Below are positions 1-5,107 of a stretch of 5,108 nt of DNA, one piece after another (position 1 is the stretch's first letter; each line of letters starts with the position of its first letter). Both the position numbers and the translations under genes were made by a program. The stretch comes from Nitrospirota bacterium (GTDB taxonomy: Bacteria; Nitrospirota; Thermodesulfovibrionia; Thermodesulfovibrionales; JdFR-85). Where the stretch lies: contig JAADGU010000067.1 in assembly GCA_013152195.1 (NCBI GenBank), positions 1-5,108 on the forward strand. The letters run 5' to 3'. The notes beneath the pieces are model-generated. The model was not told the DNA's origin. It made no database searches and saw nothing but the letters and a program-made list of their open reading frames with translations.

Positions 1-33
1 CGATAAATAGCAGTCAGAGTCTTTCTTACCCAC

Positions 34-72
34 GCAGGGGTCTCTATCCTCCCATCCCCCGGAGGCCCCTGC
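34..72. repeat. GC-rich inverted repeat (hairpin)
   Basis: GCAGGGG at 34-40 pairs perfectly with CCCCTGC at 66-72. Inside it, CCTCC at 48-52 pairs with GGAGG at 61-65, leaving a 7-nt bulge on the left arm and an 8-nt loop. Neither strand has a T-run after the stem, so it does not look like an intrinsic terminator. It lies downstream of hisA. A further GCAGGGGG occurs at 102-109. Function unknown. Confidence 0.5.
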
Positions 73-113
73 ACCCTTAAAACCCTTGAAACCTATTCAC
101 TGCAGGGGGCTGG

Positions 114-150
114 AGACGGATATTCGGCGTCTGTTTTTATCTTTGTTTTT
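114..150 (+). terminator. Possible weak intrinsic terminator
   Basis: AGACG at 114-118 pairs with CGTCT at 128-132 around a 9-nt loop. A T-rich tract follows directly (GTTTTTAT at 133-140, then TTTGTTTTTT). The orientation would suit a plus-strand transcript entering from the left of the window, not hisA, which runs on the minus strand. The stem is only 5 bp, so this is tentative. Confidence 0.3.
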
Positions 151-154
151 TGAA

Positions 155-181
155 ATCAGCGAAATCTGTGTAATCTGCGGA
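155..181. repeat. Three tandem degenerate 9-mers (ATCTGCGGA type)
   Basis: Three consecutive 9-mers can be read: ATCAGCGAA (155-163), ATCTGTGTA (164-172) and ATCTGCGGA (173-181). On the minus strand they read as TCCGCAGAT, TACACAGAT and TTCGCTGAT. Similar intergenic sequence is, from memory, common in environmental bacterial genomes as a dispersed repeat. The repeat is 37 bases downstream of the hisA stop. The open frame across it on the minus strand is a product of the 9-nt period and is not a gene. Confidence 0.5.
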
Positions 182-218
182 TATGATTCCCGGTTTTCTG
201 AGGTGAAAGATATCAGTG

Positions 219-944
219 CTAGCCGTTTTCCCCGGTAAGCCGAATGGCCTCGGAGAGACTGATCTTGCCGGTATACAGTGCCTTGCCCGTGATGGCTCCC
301 CACAATCCCCTGATATCCATAAGCTTCTTTATGTCATCAAGGGAAGAGATTCCTCCGGAGGCGATCACTGGGATTTCGAGTACCTCTGTCATGGCCCTTG
401 TTTCCTCAATATCCGGGCCTGTGAGCATTCCGTCCCGGGATATGTCGGTGTAGATTATTCCTGCAGCCCCCAGCTCCTGAACCTTGAGGGCAAATTCCAT
501 GGCATCGATCTCTGTTATCTCTTCCCAGCCCTTTACAGCAACATTGCCATCTCTTGCGTCAATGCCGACAAGTATCCTCCCGGGGTATTTTTCAGAGGCA
601 TTCTTTACAAGTTCAGGATTCTTTACAGCAGAGGTGCCGAGGATAATCCGGTCTATACCTATGGAGAGAAGCTCCCCGATCCGGTCCATATCCCTGATAC
701 CCCCACCTACCTCAAGGGGGACATCAACGGATTTCCGGATATTCCTGATGCTTTCAATGTTTTTCTGGGTGCCTGAAAAAGCGCCATCGAGATCAACAAT
801 ATGTATGAGGCTTGCTCCCTCTTCAACCCACCTTTTTGCTACGGCAACAGGGTCTTTTGAGTAGGAGGTGACCATCTCCTTTTTGCCCTGGAGGAGCCTT
901 ACACACTCACCATCCTTGAGGTCTATTGCAGGTATGATTATCAT
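219..944 (-). CDS. hisA: HisA, phosphoribosylformimino-AICAR-phosphate isomerase
   Basis: HisA is a cytosolic (beta/alpha)8-barrel enzyme. It catalyses the Amadori isomerisation of ProFAR to PRFAR, the step before HisF/HisH in histidine biosynthesis. The protein is 241 residues, a normal family length. It begins with the canonical MIIIPAIDLKDG, whose Asp8 is one expected catalytic residue. The second is Asp129 in VGIDARDG. Other visible family motifs are VDLDGAF (50-56), the phosphate-binding GGGIR (80-84), TDISRDGM (166-173), ASGGISS (195-201) and GAITGKALYTG (216-226). The start is fixed by the family N terminus, yet no Shine-Dalgarno precedes it and a TATATT box ends 7 nt upstream. No other his gene lies next to it in the window: downstream is repeat-bearing non-coding DNA and upstream is a repeat region. 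HisA is preferred over its paralogue HisF because of the IPAIDLKDGECVRL start. Confidence 0.97.
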   Translation of the reverse strand: MIIIPAIDLKDGECVRLLQGKKEMVTSYSKDPVAVAKRWVEEGASLIHIVDLDGAFSGTQKNIESIRNIRKSVDVPLEVGGGIRDMDRIGELLSIGIDRIILGTSAVKNPELVKNASEKYPGRILVGIDARDGNVAVKGWEEITEIDAMEFALKVQELGAAGIIYTDISRDGMLTGPDIEETRAMTEVLEIPVIASGGISSLDDIKKLMDIRGLWGAITGKALYTGKISLSEAIRLTGENG

Positions 945-951
945 GTCAGAT

Positions 952-957
952 AATATA
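952..957 (-). promoter_or_regulatory. Possible -10 box of hisA (leaderless transcript?)
   Basis: On the minus strand TATATT occupies 957 to 952, and 7 nt separate it from the hisA ATG at 944. A start site at the usual distance would fall at or next to the ATG. No good -35 match was found at 16-18 bp. A leaderless message would fit the absence of a Shine-Dalgarno, but this is inference from position only. Confidence 0.3.
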
Positions 958-1071
958 ACATATTTGTAATGGTTTTTGGTCTGTTCAGCACTTGCCCCCG
1001 GTCTCCGCTGGCCTGAAAAGTCAGCGTTTCACGGTGGAAATCAGTACAGAATTGTTCCGTTACTGACGATC

Positions 1072-1170
1072 CTCTCAATGACATTACGAAAACCTTTTCT
1101 GTCATTGCGAGTCTTTTCTTGTCATTGTGAGTCTTCTTTGTCATTGCGAGTGAAACGAAGCAATCTCAAA
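1072..1170. repeat. GTCATTGCGAG repeat cluster (three direct copies, one inverted)
   Basis: The gap between hisA and the LapA-domain gene (945-1256) holds no credible gene. It contains three near-tandem copies beginning GTCATTGYGAG at 1101, 1121 and 1140. The first two are followed by TCTTTTCTT and TCTTCTTT. The third continues into TGAAACGAAGCAATCTC. An inverted copy with one mismatch, CTCTCAATGAC, lies at 1072-1082 and could pair with 1101-1111. From memory, GTCATTGCGAG...GAAGCAATCTC is a dispersed intergenic repeat in several environmental bacterial lineages. The copies are too short, too close together and too divergent to be a CRISPR array. Confidence 0.6.
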
Positions 1171-1205
1171 GCGTTATAAGTTCGCCGTGAATTGCTGCCG
1201 GAAAG

Positions 1206-1232
1206 TCGTTTTAGTTTATCGTTTTAGTTTAT
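1206..1232 (+). repeat. 13-bp tandem duplication before the LapA-domain gene
   Basis: TCGTTTTAGTTTA occurs twice in perfect tandem, at 1206-1218 and 1219-1231, and the period extends one base further. The second copy runs into the TATAAT box at 1230-1235, so the duplication occupies the place where a -35 element would lie. Confidence 0.75.
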
Positions 1233-1235
1233 AAT
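1230..1235 (+). promoter_or_regulatory. Candidate -10 box for the LapA-domain gene
   Basis: TATAAT is a perfect consensus -10 hexamer, 21 nt upstream of the ATG at 1257. A consensus -35 is not visible: the region 16-18 bp upstream is GTTTTA-like, inside the 13-bp tandem duplication. A strong AGGAGGTGA Shine-Dalgarno (1245-1253) would be contained in the transcript. Confidence 0.45.
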
Positions 1236-1256
1236 TAACAGAATAGGAGGTGAGTT

Positions 1257-1547
1257 ATGCAGTTTTTTATATTACTTGCTATTATTATTGCCATGGCCCT
1301 TGTGGTCTTTGCCGTACAGAATGCAACGGCCGTAACACTGACTTTTCTTGCCTGGGAGTTTTCAGGCTCACTTGCCGTTATACTTGCCTTGACCTTTGCT
1401 GCAGGTGTGCTGACAGGAATATTCCTCTCCGCTCCGACATGGCTGAGAAAGACAAAGGAGGGGAGAGTGCAGAAGAGACGGATTCAGGAGCTTGAAAAAG
1501 AAATTTCAAGATCAGCGGAGGGGCAGGATAAAACCGGAGTGGATTGA
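1257..1547 (+). CDS. LapA-domain (DUF1049) small membrane protein
   Basis: This 96-residue protein has two predicted membrane helices, about residues 3-20 (FFILLAIIIAMALVVFAV) and about 37-58. Between them is the QNATAVTLTFL stretch typical of LapA/DUF1049 proteins. A basic, charged C-terminal tail follows (LRKTKEGRVQKRRIQELEKEISRS), likely a short cytoplasmic coiled coil. In enterobacteria LapA works with LapB in controlling lipopolysaccharide synthesis through LpxC turnover. No lapB is visible here, so only the domain is assigned, not that role. The ATG at 1257 follows AGGAGGTGA with good spacing. An overlapping frame starting at 1250 lacks family features. The stop codon overlaps the -35 box of the downstream ribosomal protein promoter. 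Confidence 0.85.
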   Translation: MQFFILLAIIIAMALVVFAVQNATAVTLTFLAWEFSGSLAVILALTFAAGVLTGIFLSAPTWLRKTKEGRVQKRRIQELEKEISRSAEGQDKTGVD

Positions 1548-1573
1548 CAAAAAAATATGAATTTTAGTATTGT
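1544..1573 (+). promoter_or_regulatory. Candidate promoter of the rplM-rpsI unit
   Basis: TTGACA at 1544-1549 is a perfect -35 hexamer. TATTGT at 1568-1573 matches four of six -10 positions, with an 18-bp spacer. The -35 box overlaps the TGA stop of the LapA-domain gene (1545-1547). A second, weaker pair, TTGGAT (1649-1654) and TAAAAT (1671-1676) with a 16-bp spacer, lies just before rplM. It would start transcription almost at the ribosome binding site. Confidence 0.5.
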
Positions 1574-1585
1574 ATATGACTCAGT

Positions 1586-1647
1586 CACGAATGATGAGAA
1601 TAATGAGTTGATAGTTTTCAGTAGATACTCAGTTGTAAGTATTCGTG
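1586..1647 (+). promoter_or_regulatory. Possible structured leader of rplM
   Basis: The rplM leader carries nested complementary segments. CACGAAT (1586-1592) pairs with ATTCGTG (1641-1647), and TGAGT (1604-1608) pairs with ACTCA (1627-1631). ACTCAGT also occurs twice directly, at 1579-1585 and 1627-1633. In Escherichia coli L13 is reported to repress its own operon through the leader. Whether this leader is such a target is inference. No match to a named riboswitch is claimed. Confidence 0.3.
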
Positions 1648-1698
1648 GTTGGATTGTCATTATATTTGAATAAAATTTTCGAAGGGAAGGTAGAAGAG

Positions 1699-2127
1699 AT
1701 GAAGACCTGCTTTGCCAAAAAAGGTGAGTTTGAGAGGAAATGGTATTTAGTCGATGCATCTGACAAGGTACTGGGAAGACTTGCCACAAGGATAGCCACC
1801 TATCTCAGGGGCAAACACAAGGCCCAGTTTACTCCGAATGTTGATACAGGTGATTTCATTGTGGTAGTTAACGCAGAAAAGGTGACATTAACGGGAAAGA
1901 AACTTGACGATAAGATTTATTATCATCATACAGGTTATCCTGGTGGTATAAAGGCCGAGACTGCAAGAAAGAGACTTCAGCGCAAGCCGGAAGCAGTCAT
2001 TATGGATGCTGTCTGGGGCATGCTGCCCAAAAACAGGCTCGGAAGGGCAATGCTTAAGAAGCTGAAGGTCTACCGTGGGGCTGAACATCCTCATGAGTCA
2101 CAGCAGCCGGAGACAATAACTCTGTAA
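1699..2127 (+). CDS. rplM: 50S ribosomal protein L13
   Basis: L13 is an early-assembling protein of the large ribosomal subunit that binds 23S rRNA. From the ATG at 1699 the protein has 142 residues, the same length as the Escherichia coli protein. The sequence shows the family motifs WYLVDASDKVLGRLAT near the N terminus, RGKHKAQFTPNVDTGDFIVVVNAEKV in the centre, TGKK followed by YYHHTGYPGG, and AVWGMLPKNRLGRAMLKKLKVYRGAEHPHESQQP at the C terminus. The frame is open further upstream to a GTG at 1645, but those 18 extra residues match nothing in the family. The ATG has a purine-rich GGGAAGG site 8 nt ahead, so 1699 is preferred. rpsI follows after 71 nt, the classical rplM-rpsI pair. Confidence 0.97.
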   Translation: MKTCFAKKGEFERKWYLVDASDKVLGRLATRIATYLRGKHKAQFTPNVDTGDFIVVVNAEKVTLTGKKLDDKIYYHHTGYPGGIKAETARKRLQRKPEAVIMDAVWGMLPKNRLGRAMLKKLKVYRGAEHPHESQQPETITL

Positions 2128-2198
2128 AGGCATTTTTCAGGTTACTCGAAAAGTAATTATAACTGATAAACAAGTAACTAACAAACAAGGAGTGGTGG

Positions 2199-2591
2199 AT
2201 GGCAGAGATTATATATCAGGCAACAGGCAGGAGAAAGACCTCGGTTGCAAGGGTTATCCTAAAGCCGGGGACAGGGCAGGTAGTGGTTAACAAGCGGCCT
2301 ATCGAGAAGTATTTTCCGAGGGAGACTCTCCGTATGGTGGTCAGGCAGCCACTTGAGCTTGTTGGGATGTATAACAAGCTTGATGTCAAGGTGACTGTTG
2401 GTGGTGGTGGCCTTTCTGGACAGGCTGGTGCTGTAAGGCACGGAATTGCAAGGGCTTTGCTTAACGTTGATTCCGATCTGAGGCCGAAGCTCAAGAAAGA
2501 AGGATTGCTTACCAGGGATCCGAGGATGAGGGAAAGAAAGAAGTACGGGCAGAAGGGCGCCAGGAAGAGATTCCAGTTCTCCAAGAGGTAA
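2199..2591 (+). CDS. rpsI: 30S ribosomal protein S9
   Basis: S9 belongs to the head of the small ribosomal subunit; its C-terminal tail reaches the P-site tRNA. The protein has 130 residues, the usual size. Diagnostic motifs are the N-terminal TGRRKTSVARV, GGGLSGQAGAVRHGIARAL in the middle, and the basic tail TRDPRMRERKKYGQKGARKRFQFSKR ending in the conserved SKR. AAGGAG at 2187-2192 sits 6 nt before the ATG. No promoter is needed in the 71-nt gap after rplM, so the two genes are probably co-transcribed. Long frames on the opposite strand here (2216-2641 and 2259-2624) are shadows. Confidence 0.98.
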   Translation: MAEIIYQATGRRKTSVARVILKPGTGQVVVNKRPIEKYFPRETLRMVVRQPLELVGMYNKLDVKVTVGGGGLSGQAGAVRHGIARALLNVDSDLRPKLKKEGLLTRDPRMRERKKYGQKGARKRFQFSKR

Positions 2592-2601
2592 AATCCATCT
2601 A

Positions 2602-2675
2602 ACCGCAGAGAGCATGGAGAACACAGAGAGAAATTATTCACTTTTTTTCTCTGTGCATTACTGTGTCCTTTGCAG
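2602..2675. repeat. Imperfect inverted repeat with 9-nt period between rpsI and argC
   Basis: The left arm reads as 9-mers ACCGCAGAG (2602-2610), AGCATGGAG and AACACAGAG (to 2628). The right arm reads CTCTGTGCA (2649-2657, taken from the C), TTACTGTGT and CCTTTGCAG (to 2675). The best stem is CACAGAGA (2622-2629) with TCTCTGTG (2648-2655), supported by an outer GCAGAG/CTTTGC pairing with one mismatch. The T-run (2642-2648) lies inside the hairpin and not after it, so it is a poor intrinsic terminator. It resembles a dispersed repeat related in pattern to the one at 155-181. Confidence 0.55.
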
Positions 2676-2704
2676 ATTATCCATGTTTATGTCCAGGTAA
2701 ATAG

Positions 2705-3746
2705 ATGCTTAAAGTGGCTATATGCGGCGGTAGCGGATATGCAGGCAGCGAATTGCTCCGCCTCCTTTCTCTGCATCGCGAAGTCAAAATAACGGCTGTT
2801 ACTTCAGAACGTTCATCCGGCAGGAAAGTCGTGGATTTGTTTCCCCCATCTCATGGGCTCGCTTGATCTTGAGTTTGAGCCTTTAAGGCCGGAGATTCTC
2901 CTCAAAAAGGCTGATCTCTTCTTCATGGCACTTCCCCATGCAGCCTCGCAGGAAGCGGTCAGTTTCTTCTACTCCAGAAAAAAAAATGTTGTTGACCTGT
3001 CAGCCGATTTCAGGCTCAAAGACCCGGCAGTATACGAAGAATGGTACAGTACCAGACACGAATATCCCTCAGTGCTCAAAAAAGCAGTCTATGGATTGCC
3101 GGAAATCTACCGCAGGAATATAAAGAAGACAAGGATTGTGGCCAATCCGGGCTGTTATCCTACAGGGGCTCTGCTCGGTCTTTATCCGGCCTTGAAAGAG
3201 GGTTTGATTGAGGCTGGCTCTATAGTTATAGACTCAAAGTCAGGCACTTCCGGGGCAGGGCGAAAGGCCGCTATCCCCTATTCTTTCTGTGAGGTAAACG
3301 AGTCTTTCAGGGCTTACGGGATTGCCACGCACAGGCATACCCCCGAGATTGAGCAGGAACTCTCCTTAATCCATGGCACACAGCTGACAATCAATTTCAC
3401 ACCCCATCTGTTGCCTGTAAACAGGGGAATCCTGAGCACCATCTATTGCAGGCTGAAGGGGGATGCTTCAACCGGTCATCTCCTTGAACATTACCGGGAT
3501 ATCTACAAAAAGGAGCCTTTTGTAAGGGTTTATGATGAAGGGAATCTGCCTGATGTCAGGAATGTCCGGGGAACTAACTTCTGTGATATCGGGATGAAGG
3601 TCAATCAGCGTACAGGAACCCTTGTTGTTGTCACTGCAATAGATAACCTCCTGAAGGGCGCTTCAGGCCAGGCAATACAGAACATGAATATCATGATGGG
3701 TTTTAAAGAGACCGAGGGTCTTAATCTGCTTGCACCTTTGCCGTAA
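2705..3746 (+). pseudogene. argC: N-acetyl-gamma-glutamyl-phosphate reductase, frameshifted
   Basis: ArgC is the NADPH-dependent third enzyme of arginine biosynthesis, reducing N-acetylglutamyl-5-phosphate to the semialdehyde in the cytosol. Frame one starts at ATG 2705, directly after an in-frame TAG. It encodes MLKVAICGGSGYAGSELLRLL, the Rossmann nucleotide-binding start, and stops at TGA 2864-2866 after 53 codons. The rest (297 codons if read from ATG 2853) is in the next frame. Dropping one C from the CCCCC run at 2843-2847 joins them through FPHLMGSLDLEFEPL, which fits the family, and gives 346 residues, a normal length. Downstream features are intact: NPGCYPTGALLG with catalytic Cys at about 150, DSKSGTSGAGRKA (about 176-188), ATHRHTPEIEQEL (about 207), FTPHLLPVNRG and LLKGASGQAIQNMN. 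One base is either truly inserted, a sequencing error, or bypassed by +1 frameshifting at CCC-C. ArgC after rpsI is an arrangement I recall from Geobacter-like genomes. Confidence 0.93.
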
Positions 3747-3767
3747 AACTGCCTGAGTTGTTAATGT

Positions 3768-3980
3768 CTATGCAAATATCAATCTTTTTTCCTTGGGCTC
3801 CGGGATAGGATCTCCAAATTCTTTTGCGGTATCAATCCATAGCTGAATTGCTTCTTGAACATTTTTTATCGCTTCTTCATAGGTCTGCCCATGTACCATG
3901 CATCCAGGAAGTTCAGGCACCTCGGTAACGAAGGCGTCGTCCTCTCTACTCCAGTAAATTATAATTTCATATTTGTACAT
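3768..3980 (-). CDS. Short HicB-family antitoxin-like protein, solitary
   Basis: This 70-residue protein reads MYKYEIIIYWSREDD at its start and carries VPELPGC (21-27), followed by the helix TYEEAIKNVQEAIQLWIDTAKEFGDPIPEP. This is the compact HicB fold. HicB proteins neutralise HicA mRNA-cleaving toxins, and longer ones add a DNA-binding tail that is absent here. No HicA gene is adjacent on the same strand, so the partner is lost, distant or never existed; solitary HicB-like proteins are common. ATG 3980 is chosen; an in-frame GTG at 3986 would add two residues. Neither has a clear Shine-Dalgarno. The gene is convergent with argC, 21 nt from its stop. Confidence 0.85.
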   Translation of the reverse strand: MYKYEIIIYWSREDDAFVTEVPELPGCMVHGQTYEEAIKNVQEAIQLWIDTAKEFGDPIPEPKEKRLIFA

Positions 3981-4165
3981 TTTCACATATTAACTTAAAA
4001 GGCAATATTCAGGCAACCATCGTTATTGCAGAGACGGCGTGGTATTGAAAATCCCAATAAAGCAGGATAGTTCAAGAAAAAGATAAGATTTTGAAAGAAA
4101 AGGGGCATGGTAATCTTTTAAGATGTATATTAGAAGGAACAAACTCTTGCAAAGAGGAGGGTTTT

Positions 4166-4598
4166 ATGGACAAAAACGGGATATTTGCACTAATCAACGG
4201 AAATCAGGTCTGTCACCTTGCGACGTCCGAGGACAACGTTCCACATGTACGCGGCATGCTGGTGTACCGGGCTGACGACAACGGCATACAACGGCATAAT
4301 TTTCCACACCGGAAAGTTCAAGGATCTGTACAGGCAGTTGTGCGCAAATCCGCAAGTGGAGTTCTGTTTTAACAATCAGGATATGCAGAATCTCGTTCAG
4401 GTCCGGGTGAGCGGCAAAGTGGAACTGGATGAGGATATGGCGCTGAAGCAGGAAATCGTGGCAAAGCGTGATTTCCTGAAGCCATGGGTCGAAGAGCAGG
4501 GTTACGACGGCCTGGCGGTCTTCAGGCTGAAAAAGGGCAGGGCTACGGTCTGGACAATGGCCACAAACTTTGCACCCAATACCTATATCGATCTTTAA
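4166..4598 (+). pseudogene. Pyridoxamine 5'-phosphate oxidase-fold protein, frame broken by 10-bp duplication
   Basis: The reading frame starts at ATG 4166, 5 nt after a strong GAGGAGG site (4154-4160). It encodes MDKNGIFALINGNQVCHLAT, typical of small FMN-binding split-barrel (PPOX-family) proteins. At 4278-4297 ACAACGGCAT is present twice in tandem. The shift ends the frame at 4370-4372 after 68 codons. Removing one copy restores 140 residues: RADDNGIIFHTGKFKDLYRQLCANPQVEFCFNN, then LVQVRVSGKVEL, then FLKPWVEEQGYDGLAVFRLKKGRATVWTMATNFAPNTYIDL to the stop at 4596-4598. That is a complete member of the family. The substrate of this subgroup is not known to me. Family proteins bind flavin or related cofactors, but whether this one would is inference. 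The loss appears recent, since the downstream frame is otherwise undamaged. A longer frame from TTG 4091 has no support. Confidence 0.88.
4278..4298. repeat. 10-bp perfect tandem duplication
   Basis: ACAACGGCAT occurs at 4278-4287 and again at 4288-4297, with the next base also in period. Deleting one copy reconnects the two reading frames of the oxidase-fold gene exactly, so the duplication is the lesion itself. Ten is not a multiple of three, so loss or gain of a copy by slippage would switch the frame. Confidence 0.95.
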
Positions 4599-4694
4599 TC
4601 ACGACATTATACTCAGCTATTAACCTGGCAACTATTCAGGGAGACATCTTCGTCTGCAATATCATGCATTTAAGCAGTGAAGAACCTGCTCTTT

Positions 4695-4859
4695 ACACAC
4701 CCCCCGCCCCCTCTTTTTAGAGGGGAGTTTTACTCTCCCTGCCTTCTCAAAACTGCCTTTTACCTGCTTGATCTCCCCCTTCACCTCGTCCGCTCTTACC
4801 GGCAAGAACAGGAATGACAGGTACTTTCCCCTCTATCAAGAGGGGATTAAGGGGTGTGT
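4695..4859. repeat. Inverted pair of CCCCTCT hairpin repeats, MITE-like
   Basis: The region 4599-4987 has no supported gene. It holds two opposed copies of one sequence: ACACACCCC...CCCCTCTTTTTAGAGGGGAG at 4695-4727, and its approximate reverse complement at 4825-4859. Each copy has its own perfect 7-bp hairpin: CCCCTCT with AGAGGGG, loops TTTT (4708-4725) and ATCA (4828-4845). The ends ACACACCCC and GGGGTGTGT are exact complements. About 97 bp of pyrimidine-rich DNA lies between the two copies. No transposase is present. CTCTT occurs near both outer borders but is not a clean target duplication. The first hairpin is followed by AGTTTTAC and might also stop transcription from the left. Confidence 0.55.
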
Positions 4860-4987
4860 TCCTCTTCCCTTTTCCTTCTATTACCACGGCTTTTATTCAG
4901 AAAAACCTGCTTGTCTGCAATATCTACCCCTGAACCAGCTAAAAACTCTGTTTTTATTTGCCGGGTTAATATAATCCTGTGATTTTA

Positions 4988-5107
4988 TCAACTCCGGTGA
5001 AGCTTGGTTTTATTTTCAAGATAGTCTTTTGGAAGCAAGCCCTCACTTTCCATATTTGTTAGATCAAATCCAAACTGGACCATCAGGAACCTGATCCTGA
5101 CAAATGT
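4988..5107 (-). CDS. C-terminal end of an unidentified protein (partial)
   Basis: A minus-strand frame enters from the right edge and stays open for 39 codons, ending at TGA 4990-4988. It reads TFVRIRFLMVQFGFDLTNM, then ESEGLLPKDYLENKTKLHRS. The composition (hydrophobic helix-like start, charged polar tail) looks like the end of a real protein, and the start codon would lie outside the window. I do not recognise the family. Downstream on the same strand, AAAAAC/GTTTTT at about 4940-4954 is only a weak AT-rich hairpin, so no terminator is called. Confidence 0.45.
   Translation of the reverse strand, partial: TFVRIRFLMVQFGFDLTNMESEGLLPKDYLENKTKLHRS

Noticed and set aside
97..303. 68-codon minus-strand open frame with PQITQISLISKN stretch
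   Set aside because: It crosses the hisA stop and the 9-nt-period repeat; the peptide pattern comes from the repeat.
216..776. 186-codon plus-strand open frame
   Set aside because: It lies wholly antisense to hisA, a certain gene, and its translation has no family-like features.
1101..1170. CRISPR-like array
   Set aside because: Only three short, imperfect units with 8-9 nt between them, no spacers of proper length and no cas genes.
1645..1698. N-terminal extension of L13 from GTG 1645
   Set aside because: The 18 extra residues do not match L13, while ATG 1699 gives the exact usual length and has a purine-rich site ahead.
2642..2655. Intrinsic terminator after rpsI
   Set aside because: The T-run lies within the hairpin rather than after the stem, so the usual terminator layout is absent.
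2853..3746. argC starting at the internal ATG 2853
   Set aside because: This would lack the Rossmann nucleotide-binding start, which is present just upstream in another frame; a frameshift explains the data better.
4091..4372. 93-codon frame from TTG 4091 as an independent small gene
   Set aside because: It contains the true start of the oxidase-fold gene at 4166 with a strong Shine-Dalgarno, and ends only because of the 10-bp duplication.
4768..4974. 68-codon plus-strand open frame
   Set aside because: It covers one arm of the inverted repeat pair, has no ribosome binding site of note and a low-complexity translation.
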